Shown: one piece after another, positions 9,618 through 17,987 of the stretch
Layout of the letters: every line of letters begins with the position of its first letter
How positions within the stretch are numbered: position 1 is the stretch's first letter
Assembly: GCF_014268815.2 (NCBI RefSeq)
Contig: NZ_JABWRE020000001.1
Span: 1,865,001 to 1,929,000, forward strand
Reading direction: 5' to 3'
DNA: 64,000 bases
Source of the DNA: Pseudomonas urmiensis
GTDB lineage: Bacteria; Pseudomonadota; Gammaproteobacteria; Pseudomonadales; Pseudomonadaceae
The notes under the pieces: generated by a model
Told to the model about the DNA's origin: nothing
The model's input: the letters and a program-made list of their open reading frames with translations, nothing else
Databases searched by the model: none
Position numbers and translations under genes: made by a program

Positions 9618-9833
9618 TGTGTAGAGTTCCAAGGTGCAAGGTCGCCTGCAGCAGGCGAGAAAACGCAGAAAATTGACGGCGATTATAGGAGCCGGGCTTG
9701 TCAGCCGATTAGGCAGGCGGCTCGATAGTAATAATCAGCGCAATCGATGAACCGCCCCGCGCAGAGCGCCCGCAGGCGTGTGTTCAGGAGTCGCTTGTAC
9801 GCGCAACGCGAGGGGCGATTGGCCGTCACGACG

Positions 9834-10271
9834 TCAACCGGGCAGCTTCATGTGCAGCAACGGGAACGGCCGCCCTTCACCATCGAGGGGGGAGCGACCA
9901 GTCTGAACGAAGCCGTAATGCAGATAAAAACCCACTGCCTGCGGATTTTGCTCGTTGACATCGACGCTCAGTGTTTTGCGCGACTCGCGCACAAAATCGA
10001 GCAGGGCACGGCCAGTGCCTTGACCGTGCAGATGCGGATCGATGAAGAGCATTTCCACGTGGTCTTGGTTGAGCCCAATGAAGCCCTGTGGCGAATCTTC
10101 GCTATCAACCGCAACCCACAGTTCGACTGCCGGTAAGTAGATATCGCGTAGCTGTGGGAGCAGGGCGTCTATGTCGGACGCTTGCAAAAAAGGGTGGGTT
10201 GCGCGAACGGCGCGCAGCCAAATGCTAAGCAGCAGCGGATGGTCCGCAGCATTAGCCTGACGAATGATCAT
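9834..10271 (-). CDS. GNAT family N-acetyltransferase (YjaB-like)
   Basis: A 145-residue single-domain acetyltransferase. The acetyl-CoA pyrophosphate loop HGQGTGRAL is at residues 82-90. It is followed by the conserved strand LSVDVNEQNPQAVGFYLHYGF with the catalytic-region tyrosines. The start at 10271 has a GAGGA box at good spacing; reading further upstream to 10343 adds an unlikely leader. Closest in character to YjaB-type enzymes, which have no firmly established substrate. Confidence 0.82.
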   Translation of the reverse strand: MIIRQANAADHPLLLSIWLRAVRATHPFLQASDIDALLPQLRDIYLPAVELWVAVDSEDSPQGFIGLNQDHVEMLFIDPHLHGQGTGRALLDFVRESRKTLSVDVNEQNPQAVGFYLHYGFVQTGRSPLDGEGRPFPLLHMKLPG

Positions 10272-10644
10272 GCAATCATCCTCATTCACTGGATGTCGGA
10301 AGCGTGGTGCGCCAGTGCCTGGCGACCGTGGGGGACTCGGCATCGTGTATGCCCGCTTCGCGAATTAACGCCTGGGCGGTGCACTGAAGAGGTGGCCGAA
10401 AAAGAAGGGGGTGGTGAATTTACTAAGTGCTTGTTGGGGCGTCAAGGTGCTGCGGCGATGCGCTGGCCCAGTTCAATGCCAGCGCACCGCTCCTGGCGCC
10501 GACTATCGAGCACGGGAGCGGGCACTGACAGATCGCGGGAAGGGCTTAAACCTCAGAACGCTACTGGACCTGATGCAATTGAATCAAACTTTTCCACGCT
10601 GTCGGGCTCTGCTGAATAACACACCCCATTGAAGGACAACCGCC
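10272..10644. other. intergenic region, 373 bases
   Basis: No convincing gene. It holds a perfect 9-base hairpin TGCGCTGGC (10459-10467) / GCCAGCGCA (10478-10486) without a U-tract. The promoter of the small gene at 10645 must lie here but I cannot place it. Confidence 0.5.
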
Positions 10645-10884
10645 ATGAAGCACACTGATCCCAATCTGGCTGATCGTGAATTGGCAGACAAAGTGCCTCG
10701 GCCGATATCTTCAGACCAGGCGCAAAAGGGCGAGCCTTCGCCCGATCCGGTGCTGGAACAGCCAGATCCAGATACCGAAGCGGTAGACAAGGTGATCACG
10801 CCGACTTCGATCAAGCAGCAACAGCAGCAGACACTTGAAATCGAGCGGCGCCTGGCTGAAGCAGAGAAGAAAAACCGGCCTTGA
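10645..10884 (+). CDS. small hydrophilic hypothetical protein
   Basis: 79 residues, very polar, with no membrane segment or signal peptide. The middle is rich in Pro and Asp (SPDPVLEQPDPDTEA). The C-terminal third is a Gln-rich predicted helix (KQQQQQTLEIERRLAEAEKK). A reasonable ribosome-binding site (AAGGAC) precedes the ATG, and codon use is like the neighbours. I do not recognise a named domain; similar short proteins occur in other pseudomonads from memory. It and the next small gene run in the same direction, 76 bases apart. Confidence 0.6.
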   Translation: MKHTDPNLADRELADKVPRPISSDQAQKGEPSPDPVLEQPDPDTEAVDKVITPTSIKQQQQQTLEIERRLAEAEKKNRP

Positions 10885-10960
10885 GAAGGGGATGTAGGCA
10901 AGTGCGGCTCACACGCCCCGCAGCCTACAGTGCATGTACTGACTCTGAGGGTCTGTCCAA

Positions 10961-11230
10961 ATGAAGGTCTTCTGCGCATCATTCACAGCACACGACGAGT
11001 CACGACTGCGTGCGCTGGCTGCCTGGTATCAAATGCTCGAAGACTTGCAGCTGCGCATGGAGTGTCCGAACGACTACCACGACCAACTGCTCAGGCACGC
11101 GGACGAAATGGATCGATGCGGGCTGGTGAGTTGGCAAGAGTGGCGCGACTTGCGCATCGAGGCCGATCAACACTACCTGCTTGCCATCGCCGGAGCGGAT
11201 TATTGGCCAAACGCAGGACGGCATGGCTGA
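10961..11230 (+). CDS. small conserved hypothetical protein
   Basis: 89 residues, predicted mostly helical and soluble, with two Trp-containing helices (RALAAWYQMLEDLQLRMEC and GLVSWQEWRDLRIEAD). A GAGGG box lies 9 bases before the ATG. No known catalytic motif. The composition (acidic/aromatic helices) would suit a small adaptor, but this is only an impression. It converges on the hemerythrin gene across the hairpin at 11310-11348. Confidence 0.6.
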   Translation: MKVFCASFTAHDESRLRALAAWYQMLEDLQLRMECPNDYHDQLLRHADEMDRCGLVSWQEWRDLRIEADQHYLLAIAGADYWPNAGRHG

Positions 11231-11309
11231 CAGGCAGCACGCTTAGCGCAAACCCACTGCTGCAGCGCTTGTAGACCGCGAACTGCCGAGATTGCGTGGG
11301 TGAAGCGCA

Positions 11310-11348
11310 GGTTGTGCGTGCGCCTATGCATCAGTCGCACGCACAACC
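11310..11348. terminator. strong hairpin between convergent genes
   Basis: Perfect 13-base arms GGTTGTGCGTGCG (11310-11322) and CGCACGCACAACC (11336-11348) with a 13-base loop. It lies between the convergent genes 10961-11230 (+) and 11362-11826 (-). There is no clear U-tract on either side. Confidence 0.5.
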
Positions 11349-11361
11349 TTAAAGCCGTCGC

Positions 11362-11826
11362 TCAAGCTGCGCGTTGCTCGTTCTTGAGCAATTTTTTCTG
11401 CGCCAGCATCGCCTGGCCCATGCTCTCCAATGCATCTTTGCCCAGTAGCTTTTTCGCGGTTGGGAAAAGCTCGCTCTCTTCTTCCTCGATGTGGTGCTCC
11501 AGCAGCTCCTTCATGACCTTCACCCGGCCAGCAAACTCGACGGTGTCGGTGGCGGTGTGGAGCAGGTCGGGGAGTACCAGTGAATCGACGGTGCGGTGTT
11601 CTTCCTTGGCCTCGTAATACAACTTCTCTTCTTCTCTGCCGCCGGCTTGCTTGATGGCCGGATAAAGAATCTGCTCTTCAAGCGCGGTATGGATCTGCAG
11701 CTCCTGCTCGATGCGTTGGAGCAGTTCGCCGCGCTTCTTGACCGCGCGCTCGGTAGTGGTAGATAGCTCCTCCAGGAGCTTTTTCACGAGCTTGTGATCT
11801 TGCGTCAGCAATTCGATAGCGTTCAT
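11362..11826 (-). CDS. hemerythrin HHE domain protein
   Basis: A 154-residue four-helix protein carrying the di-iron ligand set of hemerythrin-like domains: His11 (QDHKLV), His46 and Glu50 (IHTALEEQ), His77 (EEHRTV), His111 and Glu116 (HHIEEEESELF). The C-terminal tail is Lys-rich. Such proteins bind oxygen, NO or iron in the cytoplasm and are often part of stress responses. GAGG precedes the start at a good distance. The next upstream gene (cinA-like) runs the same way 146 bases before, but co-transcription is uncertain. Confidence 0.85.
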   Translation of the reverse strand: MNAIELLTQDHKLVKKLLEELSTTTERAVKKRGELLQRIEQELQIHTALEEQILYPAIKQAGGREEEKLYYEAKEEHRTVDSLVLPDLLHTATDTVEFAGRVKVMKELLEHHIEEEESELFPTAKKLLGKDALESMGQAMLAQKKLLKNEQRAA

Positions 11827-11972
11827 TCGAAGACCTCATCGCAGGCGGGATAATAGGCATTACCTTCGATGGAGTCCGCACTGAGCGACAGCGTTCAATA
11901 GCATTGACGGTTGGCGTTGTGTCACGCACATGTCGGCGGCAAACGAGCTCATCGTTGTCCATTGCCACGCCC

Positions 11973-12476
11973 TCACGCGCGCTCGCCGCGCAGCCAGCGT
12001 TGGTGATAGTGGGCCAATTGGGTCAGACCAAACACCGCCCCCTGGTGCATCACCTCGGCACGCTCACCGAAAAAACGCCGGCTGCGGGTGAACACTGCGA
12101 ACGGCTCACCGGCAAATGCCCAAGCGAAACACAGCGTTCCCGGCGCTATGCCGGCTTCAGGCTCCGGGCCGGCTACCCCTGTGGTGGCGATAGCGACATT
12201 GGCAGTGCTGTCTTTCAAGGCACCGATCGCCATCTCCCAGGCAACGGCTTCGCTGGTCAGTCCGTAGCGCTCGATGGTTTGTGGGCTGACCCCCAGCAGG
12301 CGTTGCTTGGCGCTGGGCGAATACACCACATAGCCGCTCTCGAGCACTTCGCCGGTCCCGGGAATCTCGGCCAGCAGGGCCACCATGAAGCCGGCCGTAC
12401 AGGATTCGGCCGTGGTCAATAGCAGCGCGTTATGCCTGAGGTAGTCGAGTGCGGCCACGACGGTGTCTTTAGGCAT
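11973..12476 (-). CDS. pncC: CinA C-terminal domain protein, nicotinamide-nucleotide amidase
   Basis: 167 residues comprising only the CinA C-terminal domain. The signature TAESCTAG at 22-29 contains the nucleophile Ser25, followed by GYVVYSPSAK and ATTGVAGPEP. PncC deamidates nicotinamide mononucleotide to nicotinate mononucleotide in NAD salvage. Pseudomonads usually also have a pncC next to recA, so this may be a paralogue. The C-terminus is longer and more Arg-rich than the canonical enzyme. The family is clear; activity of this copy is inferred. Confidence 0.8.
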   Translation of the reverse strand: MPKDTVVAALDYLRHNALLLTTAESCTAGFMVALLAEIPGTGEVLESGYVVYSPSAKQRLLGVSPQTIERYGLTSEAVAWEMAIGALKDSTANVAIATTGVAGPEPEAGIAPGTLCFAWAFAGEPFAVFTRSRRFFGERAEVMHQGAVFGLTQLAHYHQRWLRGERA

Positions 12477-12542
12477 CTGAGGTACTCGCCGGTTGTTTAG
12501 CGGTGGACGGTAGCCGCCCTGATTTGGTTCACGCCAATCGAC

Positions 12543-12570
12543 GGCAACCGCGTATCGGCAACCGCGTATC
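12543..12570. repeat. 14-base perfect tandem repeat
   Basis: GGCAACCGCGTATC occurs twice head to tail (12543-12556 and 12557-12570), upstream of the membrane-protein operon and of cinA on the other strand. The role is unknown; it could be a slip duplication or a paired operator. Confidence 0.6.
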
Positions 12571-12607
12571 TACCCAGTGTATTGCTCGCCAGTAAACCCC
12601 GCGCAAG

Positions 12608-12629
12608 CCCTTAGCGCTGGGGCTAAGGG
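12608..12629. promoter_or_regulatory. hairpin upstream of the 12.7 kb operon
   Basis: Inverted repeat CCCTTAGC (12608-12615) / GCTAAGGG (12622-12629) with a 6-base loop, about 100 bases before the first start codon. Operator or leader hairpin; no direct evidence for either. Confidence 0.35.
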
Positions 12630-12732
12630 TTACCGATCACTCTGACTGAACTCCATGAACCAGCGCTGCGTCCCCCGAATGAAGGCACTTCATCCGGCAG
12701 CCGCCGGCTGATCATTTGCGAGGGACATGACC

Positions 12733-13332
12733 ATGGAACGCGATCAAGGCTCGGCTGCACCGCCGAGCAGCACCCAGGATCACCTGCACGCCATTACCGA
12801 TGAAGCAGGGGCCCTGCTCAATGAGGCGAAGACTCAAGGCAATGAGCAGTTCGAGCACTACCGCGACACCGCCGCTGACCAGCTCGACTCACTCAAGCAA
12901 GGTGCACGCTCGGCAGCGTCGGCGTTGCAAGGCGGTGATAGCCTGGGGCTCTCCCAGTACTTGGGTCAGGCCGCCGAGTGCATTGGCAGTTTCGCCGAAC
13001 AAATCCGTCATGAGAGCGCCGAAGACCTGCTGCACCGAGGGTCTCGGTTGGCGCGGGATAATCCGGCGCTGTTTCTCGCCGGCAGCGTGGCGATCGGCTT
13101 TGCCTTGTCGCGGTTTCTCCGGGCCAGCGCCAACCCTGCCACAACCAACGCTGCGCCGACTCCCGCCTATGGTGCCAGCGAGCCCTATCAAAGCACGGCT
13201 GCGCACCCGGACCACGCCAGCGATGTGTCTACCCACAAACCCTATACCCCAGTCGATCCAGTCGGGATGGGCGCCGGTACGCCAGTGAGCGGCGGACCAT
13301 TGGAGCGTGATCCGCTCAAAGGAGGTGAATGA
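12733..13332 (+). CDS. membrane-anchored YqjD/ElaB-like protein
   Basis: About 199 residues. The N-terminal ~110 residues are a polar helix resembling the DUF883 (ElaB/YqjD) region. A single hydrophobic segment follows (ALFLAGSVAIGFALSRFLRA, residues ~112-131), then a Pro/Ala/Thr-rich tail. YqjD-type proteins are inner-membrane proteins expressed in stationary phase that can contact ribosomes; I infer only a similar topology. The second of two nearby ATGs (12733) is preferred because GAGGG sits at proper spacing. First gene of a three-gene operon; its stop codon overlaps the next start region. Confidence 0.65.
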   Translation: MERDQGSAAPPSSTQDHLHAITDEAGALLNEAKTQGNEQFEHYRDTAADQLDSLKQGARSAASALQGGDSLGLSQYLGQAAECIGSFAEQIRHESAEDLLHRGSRLARDNPALFLAGSVAIGFALSRFLRASANPATTNAAPTPAYGASEPYQSTAAHPDHASDVSTHKPYTPVDPVGMGAGTPVSGGPLERDPLKGGE

Positions 13333-13760
13333 TGAACAAGGACCCTCTACAGGCGACCCCAGGGTTGCACACCCCCGCTGACGATCCGGTCGGCGTAGGC
13401 GGCTTGCTGCGCCAGCTGATGCGCGAAGTCCCCGAGCTGTTCAGCAAGGAACTGGCCCTGGCCAAGGCGGAGTTGCAGCACAACCTCAGTACCTTGAAGG
13501 CTGGTACTGCGGCGGTCGCTGCAGGTGCGATGGTGTTATTGGCAGGGCTGATCATCCTGCTGCTGGCCGCAGTGTATGCCCTGGCCATGGTGGTAGCGCC
13601 TTGGCTGGCGGCGCTTATCGTCGGCGCCGTGACCGTGATTATCGGCTTCATCATGCTGCAATCGGGCAAGAAACAGTTCGAGCCTTCGCAGCTGACACCT
13701 GATCGCACGCTGCATGCCATGCAGCAGGACAAGGATGCGTTGAAGAGGAAAATGCCATGA
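13332..13760 (+). CDS. phage-holin-family membrane protein (YqjE-like)
   Basis: About 142 residues. An amphipathic region (LLRQLMREVPELFSKELALAKAEL) is followed by two long hydrophobic segments (residues ~56-80 and ~84-105) and a charged tail. This is the YqjE/DUF1469 ('phage holin family', holin superfamily III) layout. Despite the name, no other phage gene is nearby. Two ATGs are adjacent; 13332 is chosen because GGAGG at 13321-13325 is then six bases away. The end overlaps the next gene by four bases (ATGA type), so translation is coupled. Confidence 0.72.
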   Translation: MNKDPLQATPGLHTPADDPVGVGGLLRQLMREVPELFSKELALAKAELQHNLSTLKAGTAAVAAGAMVLLAGLIILLLAAVYALAMVVAPWLAALIVGAVTVIIGFIMLQSGKKQFEPSQLTPDRTLHAMQQDKDALKRKMP

Positions 13761-14563
13761 ATAGCTCATTCGAACAGGACACGCAAAAAGACCCTGACGT
13801 GCTCGAGCAGGAAATCAATGCCAAGCGCGAACACATCAGCGATCTGGTCGATGCCTTGGAGCAGCGTCTGAGCCCCGGGCAACTGATGGATCAGGTGCTT
13901 GCCTACAGCAAGGGCAATGGCGGGGAATTTTTCCATAACCTGGGCACCACGCTGAAGAACAACCCGGTGCCAACCGCCCTTACGGTCCTAGGGCTGGCTT
14001 GGCTAGGCCTTAATCAGAATCGCCCGTTCAACCCCGGCCCTGCACAGAACGGACCGGGATTGGGCGAGAAGCTCGGCGAGGCGGTCGACAGTGTAAAAGG
14101 CGCCTTGGCCCACGCAGGCGAGGCCTTGCACGATGCCAGCCACAGCATGCGTAGCAAGGCCCATGATCTGCGTGATCGGGTCGGCGAACTGGGCCAAGAC
14201 GCGCGCGACTCGATGCAGGATTCGGCAGACAGTCTGCGCGGTAGCGCACATCAGCTCGGCGACCAGGCCACGGCCTTGAAGGGGCAATTCGATCATCTGC
14301 TCAAGGAACAGCCGTTGGTCCTGGCCGCGCTAGGGATCGCGCTGGGGGCAGCTTTGGGAGCGGCGTTACCCGGCACGCGAAAAGAGGATCAGTTATTTGG
14401 CGCCAGCAGTGACCGCTTGACCGAGACCTTGAAGGCCAAGGGTGCTCAAGCCAAGGAGGCTGTCCAGGAGACCGTCAGAGAAGCCACTGCCAAGGACGTA
14501 CCCAATGCAACGCCCAGAACAGGGGATAGCGACCTTTCCTCAGGCTTGGGCTTCCCGTCATGA
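13757..14563 (+). CDS. DUF3618 domain protein with apolipoprotein-like repeats
   Basis: 268 residues. The N-terminal ~70 form the DUF3618 motif (LEQEINAKREHISDLVDALEQRLSPG) and lead into a hydrophobic patch ending in VLGLAWLGL. The middle is a long amphipathic helix with repeated Ala/Asp/Ser/His turns (SMRSKAHDLRDRVGELGQD). A second hydrophobic segment follows (LVLAALGIALGAALGAALPG), then a short acidic tail. The protein is probably tethered at both ends to the inner membrane. It is last in the operon and followed by a terminator. Function unknown; the operon resembles the E. coli yqjDEK stress locus in architecture only. Confidence 0.72.
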   Translation: MNSSFEQDTQKDPDVLEQEINAKREHISDLVDALEQRLSPGQLMDQVLAYSKGNGGEFFHNLGTTLKNNPVPTALTVLGLAWLGLNQNRPFNPGPAQNGPGLGEKLGEAVDSVKGALAHAGEALHDASHSMRSKAHDLRDRVGELGQDARDSMQDSADSLRGSAHQLGDQATALKGQFDHLLKEQPLVLAALGIALGAALGAALPGTRKEDQLFGASSDRLTETLKAKGAQAKEAVQETVREATAKDVPNATPRTGDSDLSSGLGFPS

Positions 14564-14636
14564 GGTTTCACATCTAGCTGCCGCAGACAAACTGTGCGCA
14601 ACGGCTCGGGGCGCTGCAGCCGCCCCGGTTGCGCTG

Positions 14637-14663
14637 ACCAGAGGAGTATCCCCTGGTTGTTTT
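14637..14663 (+). terminator. Rho-independent terminator of the 12.7-14.6 kb operon
   Basis: Stem ACCAGAGG (14637-14644) / CCCCTGGT (14650-14657), 7 of 8 pairs, followed by TGTTTT. It lies between the DUF3618 gene and the convergent azlD gene. A second GC-rich hairpin CGGGGCG/CGCCCCG is just upstream at 14607-14627. Confidence 0.65.
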
Positions 14664-14686
14664 GGCACGCGAGCCAACGCACCTGC

Positions 14687-14989
14687 TCAGGTAGGCAGCG
14701 CCGCCCGCAACGCAGCGGTCACGACGATGGCGAACAGCACCACCGGCAGGATCGAATACCGTGAAGCGGCGTAGCCGGTGAGGGCCAGGGCAATCAGGTC
14801 CGCTGGGTGGCCAGAGACGAACTTGGGCGCGATTACGGCGATCAGCACGCAGCCGGGTGCGGCGTTGATCACCTGGCTCAGTTGCGGCCCCAAGGTGCGC
14901 TTGCGCAACAGCACAAAGCCCAGTGCGCGGGTCAGGTAGGTCACCACGGCCATGCCCAGGATGGTCACCAAGGTGGTCATGTCGATCAT
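14687..14989 (-). CDS. azlD: AzlD family branched-chain amino acid transport subunit
   Basis: 100 residues with about three to four transmembrane segments (LVTILGMAVVTYLTRALGFVLL at the start, PVVLFAIVVTAAL at the end). This is the small partner of AzlC in branched-chain amino acid export. The start is set at 14989 because the ATGA overlaps the azlC stop codon by four bases, the standard azlC-azlD arrangement; reading upstream to 15130 would overlap azlC extensively. Regulated most likely by the divergent Lrp-type gene. Confidence 0.85.
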   Translation of the reverse strand: MIDMTTLVTILGMAVVTYLTRALGFVLLRKRTLGPQLSQVINAAPGCVLIAVIAPKFVSGHPADLIALALTGYAASRYSILPVVLFAIVVTAALRAALPT

Positions 14990-15705
14990 GGCTTGGCCCA
15001 CAAGTAGGCGCTGAGCAAACCCGCCAGGGTGCCCGCGAGCACATACCAGCCGCCGGGAATCATCAGGTAGAACAGCCCCGCAGTGATCAGGCTGAACAAC
15101 CAGGGCAGGGCGGCGTGTACGCCTTTCCACATGCCCTTGAGCAGCACCAGGAAGATCGCCGCGAAGGCCATGTCCAAGCCATAGCTGTGCAGGTCACCCA
15201 GCAGCGGCCCGAGCAGTACGCCGAGGGTGCTGAAACTGACCCAGGTGGTCCACAGGCACAGCGACACGCCCATGAAGTAAGGCAGGCTGAAGCCGCCGCG
15301 CTGGCGGGCGTCGGCCAAGCCCATTGCCCAGCTCTCGTCGCACATGAAGAACAGCGCGCCGAGCGCGTTCTTCAGGGGCAGGTGACGCAGGTGTGGCGCC
15401 AAGGTCGCGCCCATCAGCAGGTGGCGGCTGTTGACCAGCAGAGTCATGGCGACAATCACCAGCAGCGCTGGCGGCGACGTCCACAGCTCGATGGCGGCGA
15501 ACTCCGAGCCACCGCCGAAATTGAGCCCGGTCATCAGCGTCACTTCGCCGGCCTTGAGCTGATGCTGCGAAGCTTGCGCGCCGAGCACCAGCGCCAGCGG
15601 TATGAAACCCAGCAGGACGGGCAGGGCAGCCAGCGCACCACGGCGCAGTTCGCTGTGCGGCGTGCTTGTGGGGGGATCGTTCAGTAGGGATTCAAGGGTA
15701 TTCAT
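14986..15705 (-). CDS. azlC: AzlC family branched-chain amino acid exporter large subunit
   Basis: A 239-residue inner-membrane protein with the AzlC signature. It starts with a charged leader and GALAALPVLLGFIPLALVLGAQAS, continues through NSRHLLMGA, and ends with a run of hydrophobic segments. With AzlD it exports leucine/isoleucine/valine or related compounds. The ATG at 15705 has GAGG six bases before it. Translation is coupled to azlD by a four-base overlap. The gene is divergent from an AsnC/Lrp regulator 117 bases away. Confidence 0.88.
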   Translation of the reverse strand: MNTLESLLNDPPTSTPHSELRRGALAALPVLLGFIPLALVLGAQASQHQLKAGEVTLMTGLNFGGGSEFAAIELWTSPPALLVIVAMTLLVNSRHLLMGATLAPHLRHLPLKNALGALFFMCDESWAMGLADARQRGGFSLPYFMGVSLCLWTTWVSFSTLGVLLGPLLGDLHSYGLDMAFAAIFLVLLKGMWKGVHAALPWLFSLITAGLFYLMIPGGWYVLAGTLAGLLSAYLWAKP

Positions 15706-15822
15706 GGTCACCTCAAGGGAGGGGAATTATTCCAATGAATCGCTGAAATCGGGTTGCGTAGTAGCGCTGTGGGCGTGAGTATTTGGCAGCTGCTACCACT
15801 AAATCGTATTCATGGGTTTTAT

Positions 15823-16287
15823 ATGCCAATCAAGCTCGACGCCATCGATCGACGCATCCTGCGCGCGCTGCAACGCGACGGCAGGTTGCAAAACCAGGAA
15901 CTGGCCAAACAAGTCGGCCTCTCCGCTTCGCCATGCCTGCGGCGGGTGCGTTTGCTGGAAGAAGCGGGCGTTATCGAGCGCTATGTGGCATTGGTGGACC
16001 CGGCCAAGGTAGCGCTGGGCCTGACCTTGTTCGTCCGCGTCTGGCTCAAGCGCCAGGATCAGGAGACGACTGATGAGTTCGTCGAAGCCGTGCGGCAACT
16101 GCCGGAAGTGGTCGAGTGCCATGTAATGGCCGGTGACTGCGATCTGCTGCTGCGGGTAGTGGCAGCGGATCTGGAGGCCTATCGCAGGTTCCAGATCGCC
16201 CACCTGACCAGCTTGAGCGTGGTGCAGAACGTCAAGACCGAGGTGCCCATGGAGAAGATCAAGCTGACCACCGAGTTGCCGGTGTGA
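15823..16287 (+). CDS. Lrp/AsnC family transcriptional regulator
   Basis: 154 residues. The N-terminal helix-turn-helix (LDAIDRRILRALQRDGRLQNQELAKQVG... region) has SASPCLRRVRLLEEAGVI as recognition and wing. The C-terminal RAM/ligand domain includes VVECHVMAGDCDLLLRV, the GDxDxLL motif. The start at the MPIKLDAID methionine matches the family length. It is transcribed away from azlCD, so amino-acid-responsive control of the exporter is the simplest expectation; this is inference from position. Confidence 0.87.
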   Translation: MPIKLDAIDRRILRALQRDGRLQNQELAKQVGLSASPCLRRVRLLEEAGVIERYVALVDPAKVALGLTLFVRVWLKRQDQETTDEFVEAVRQLPEVVECHVMAGDCDLLLRVVAADLEAYRRFQIAHLTSLSVVQNVKTEVPMEKIKLTTELPV

Positions 16288-16592
16288 AGGAAGCTGCCCT
16301 GCGATAAACGAGTGTTGTGTGTTCTGATTTAGGCAACAACAAATGCATTTCAGAATATTGGAGTGGGTTCACCTGCTGGCCATACTGGCTGCGTACCGCT
16401 CGCAGCGGTGCGGCTCCCGGTTTTACTGGGGATCGCTGCGGACAGTCGGATAAAAACAAAGTGCTCGTCAGCAACCAACCTCCATGCCTGCCATGGATTT
16501 GCGATCTGCCCTGGGTACCGAAAGGTGCTCCCTGACAACAACACAACTATTGGGCCGCCGTCGCCGGGGGCTCAGCAGGCAAGGGGACTCAC
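16288..16592. other. intergenic region, 305 bases
   Basis: No gene is supported. A small hairpin ACCGCT-N3-AGCGGT lies near 16394-16408. The promoter for the DUF3100 gene should be here. The region is more AT-rich at 16310-16360 than its surroundings. Confidence 0.45.
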
Positions 16593-17921
16593 ATGCAACA
16601 CACCGACACACTCGCCATGCGCGAAAACAGCGCGACTTCCGCCACGGTCAAGCTGTACATCTGGGCCGCGATCATCTTGATCGCGGCTGAACTGATCGGC
16701 GCTATCAGTATTCCCCTGGGGCCCGGCAAAGTGGTGTTGTTGCCGATGGTCTGGGCGCTGCTGATCGGCGCCGGTATCGGCATCATGAGCCGACGCATGC
16801 CAGGCACCATCGGCGTCGACACCGGTGCGCAAGTGCGCGCTGCCTCCATCTTGCAGCCTGCACTGCTGGTGTTCATCGCCAAACTCGGCCTGGTCGTCGG
16901 CGGTTCGCTGCCGGTGGTATTCGCCTCGGGCTGGGCGCTGGTGTTTCAGGAATTTGGCCACTTCGTCGGCACGGTGATTCTCGGGTTGCCGGTCGCGTTG
17001 CTGCTGGGGATCAAGCGTGAAGCAGTGGGCGCGACCTTCTCGGTCGGCCGCGAGCCAAGCTTGGCTATCATCGGCGAGCGCTACGGCATGGACTCCCCAG
17101 AGGGCCGTGGCGTGCTGGCCGAGTACCTCACCGGTACCCTGTTCGGCGCGCTGTTCATCGCTATCGTTGCCGGCTTCATCACCAGCCTGGGGATCTTCCA
17201 CCCCAATTCGCTGGCCATGGGTTCGGGCATCGGTTCGGGCAGCATGATGGCTGCCGCGGCAGGTGCCATCGCCGCCCAGCAAACGCCGGAAGTGGCCAAG
17301 GAAGTCATGGCCCTGGCCGCCGCTGCCAACCTGATCACCACCACCTTGGGCACCTACTTCACCCTGTTCATCTCGCTGCCGCTGGCGGTGTGGGGCTACC
17401 GTGTGCTGGAGCCGCTGATCGGCCGCACCACCAAGGCCTCGGTGATCGACCAGGGTCCAAGCAGCAGCGACGTGTCGCTGGAAAGCCACGAGCTGGGCTG
17501 GGTCGGTCGCGTCAGCGCCTGGTTTGCCGCAGGTGCCCTGGCGCTGATCGCCAACTACGTCGGCTACCAGGTGTTGTCGCCAGAAGCTTTCGCCGGCATG
17601 GCGATCATGATCGGTGCCGTGTTTGCCGGTGAAATGCTGTGCAGCCTGCTGGGCCGGAAAATCCCCGCGGTGTGCACGGTCTCGGTGGTTGCCATGTTCC
17701 TGACTTCGCCGCTGTGCCCATGGGCCGCTGAAGTGACCCGCCTGACCAACTCGATCAACATGCTGGCGGTGATCACGCCGATGCTGACGTTCGCCGGTCT
17801 GTCGATTGCCAAGGACCTGCCAGCGTTCCGCCGCCTGGGCTGGCGCATTGTGCTGGTATCGTTCCTGGCCAACTTCGGCACCTTCATTGGCGCGGTGCTG
17901 ATTGCTGAGTTCTTCCACTGA
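16593..17921 (+). CDS. DUF3100 family membrane protein, probable permease
   Basis: 442 residues with about 11 hydrophobic segments. The family marks are clear: SIPLGPGKVVLLPMVWAL, VFQEFGHFVGTVILGLPVALLLG, GATFSVGREPSLAIIGERYG and DSPEGRGVLAEY. Function is not established; the topology is that of a secondary transporter. AAGGGG precedes the ATG at good spacing and a strong terminator follows, so it is a single-gene transcript. The facing M20 amidohydrolase operon suggests it may carry the substrate of those enzymes. Confidence 0.78.
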   Translation: MQHTDTLAMRENSATSATVKLYIWAAIILIAAELIGAISIPLGPGKVVLLPMVWALLIGAGIGIMSRRMPGTIGVDTGAQVRAASILQPALLVFIAKLGLVVGGSLPVVFASGWALVFQEFGHFVGTVILGLPVALLLGIKREAVGATFSVGREPSLAIIGERYGMDSPEGRGVLAEYLTGTLFGALFIAIVAGFITSLGIFHPNSLAMGSGIGSGSMMAAAAGAIAAQQTPEVAKEVMALAAAANLITTTLGTYFTLFISLPLAVWGYRVLEPLIGRTTKASVIDQGPSSSDVSLESHELGWVGRVSAWFAAGALALIANYVGYQVLSPEAFAGMAIMIGAVFAGEMLCSLLGRKIPAVCTVSVVAMFLTSPLCPWAAEVTRLTNSINMLAVITPMLTFAGLSIAKDLPAFRRLGWRIVLVSFLANFGTFIGAVLIAEFFH

Positions 17922-17935
17922 CAGCGCGTTAACCG

Positions 17936-17987
17936 CTAGCCCACGTGCGCGGGCTACCTTAACGGCCGACTTTTGTCGGCCGTTTTG
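17936..17987 (+). terminator. Rho-independent terminator after the DUF3100 gene
   Basis: Perfect 10-base stem AACGGCCGAC (17961-17970) / GTCGGCCGTT (17975-17984) with loop TTTT, followed by T-rich sequence. A smaller hairpin TAGCCC/GGGCTA lies just before it (17937-17956). Confidence 0.88.

Noticed and set aside
13332..13760. 'Phage holin' protein as evidence for a prophage
   Set aside because: No lysin, tail, integrase or terminase nearby; this family is common in chromosomal stress loci.
16572..17918. 448-codon open frame on the minus strand opposite the DUF3100 gene
   Set aside because: His/Gln/Asp-rich low-complexity translation typical of the antisense of a high-GC gene; the plus-strand frame has clear membrane topology and family motifs.
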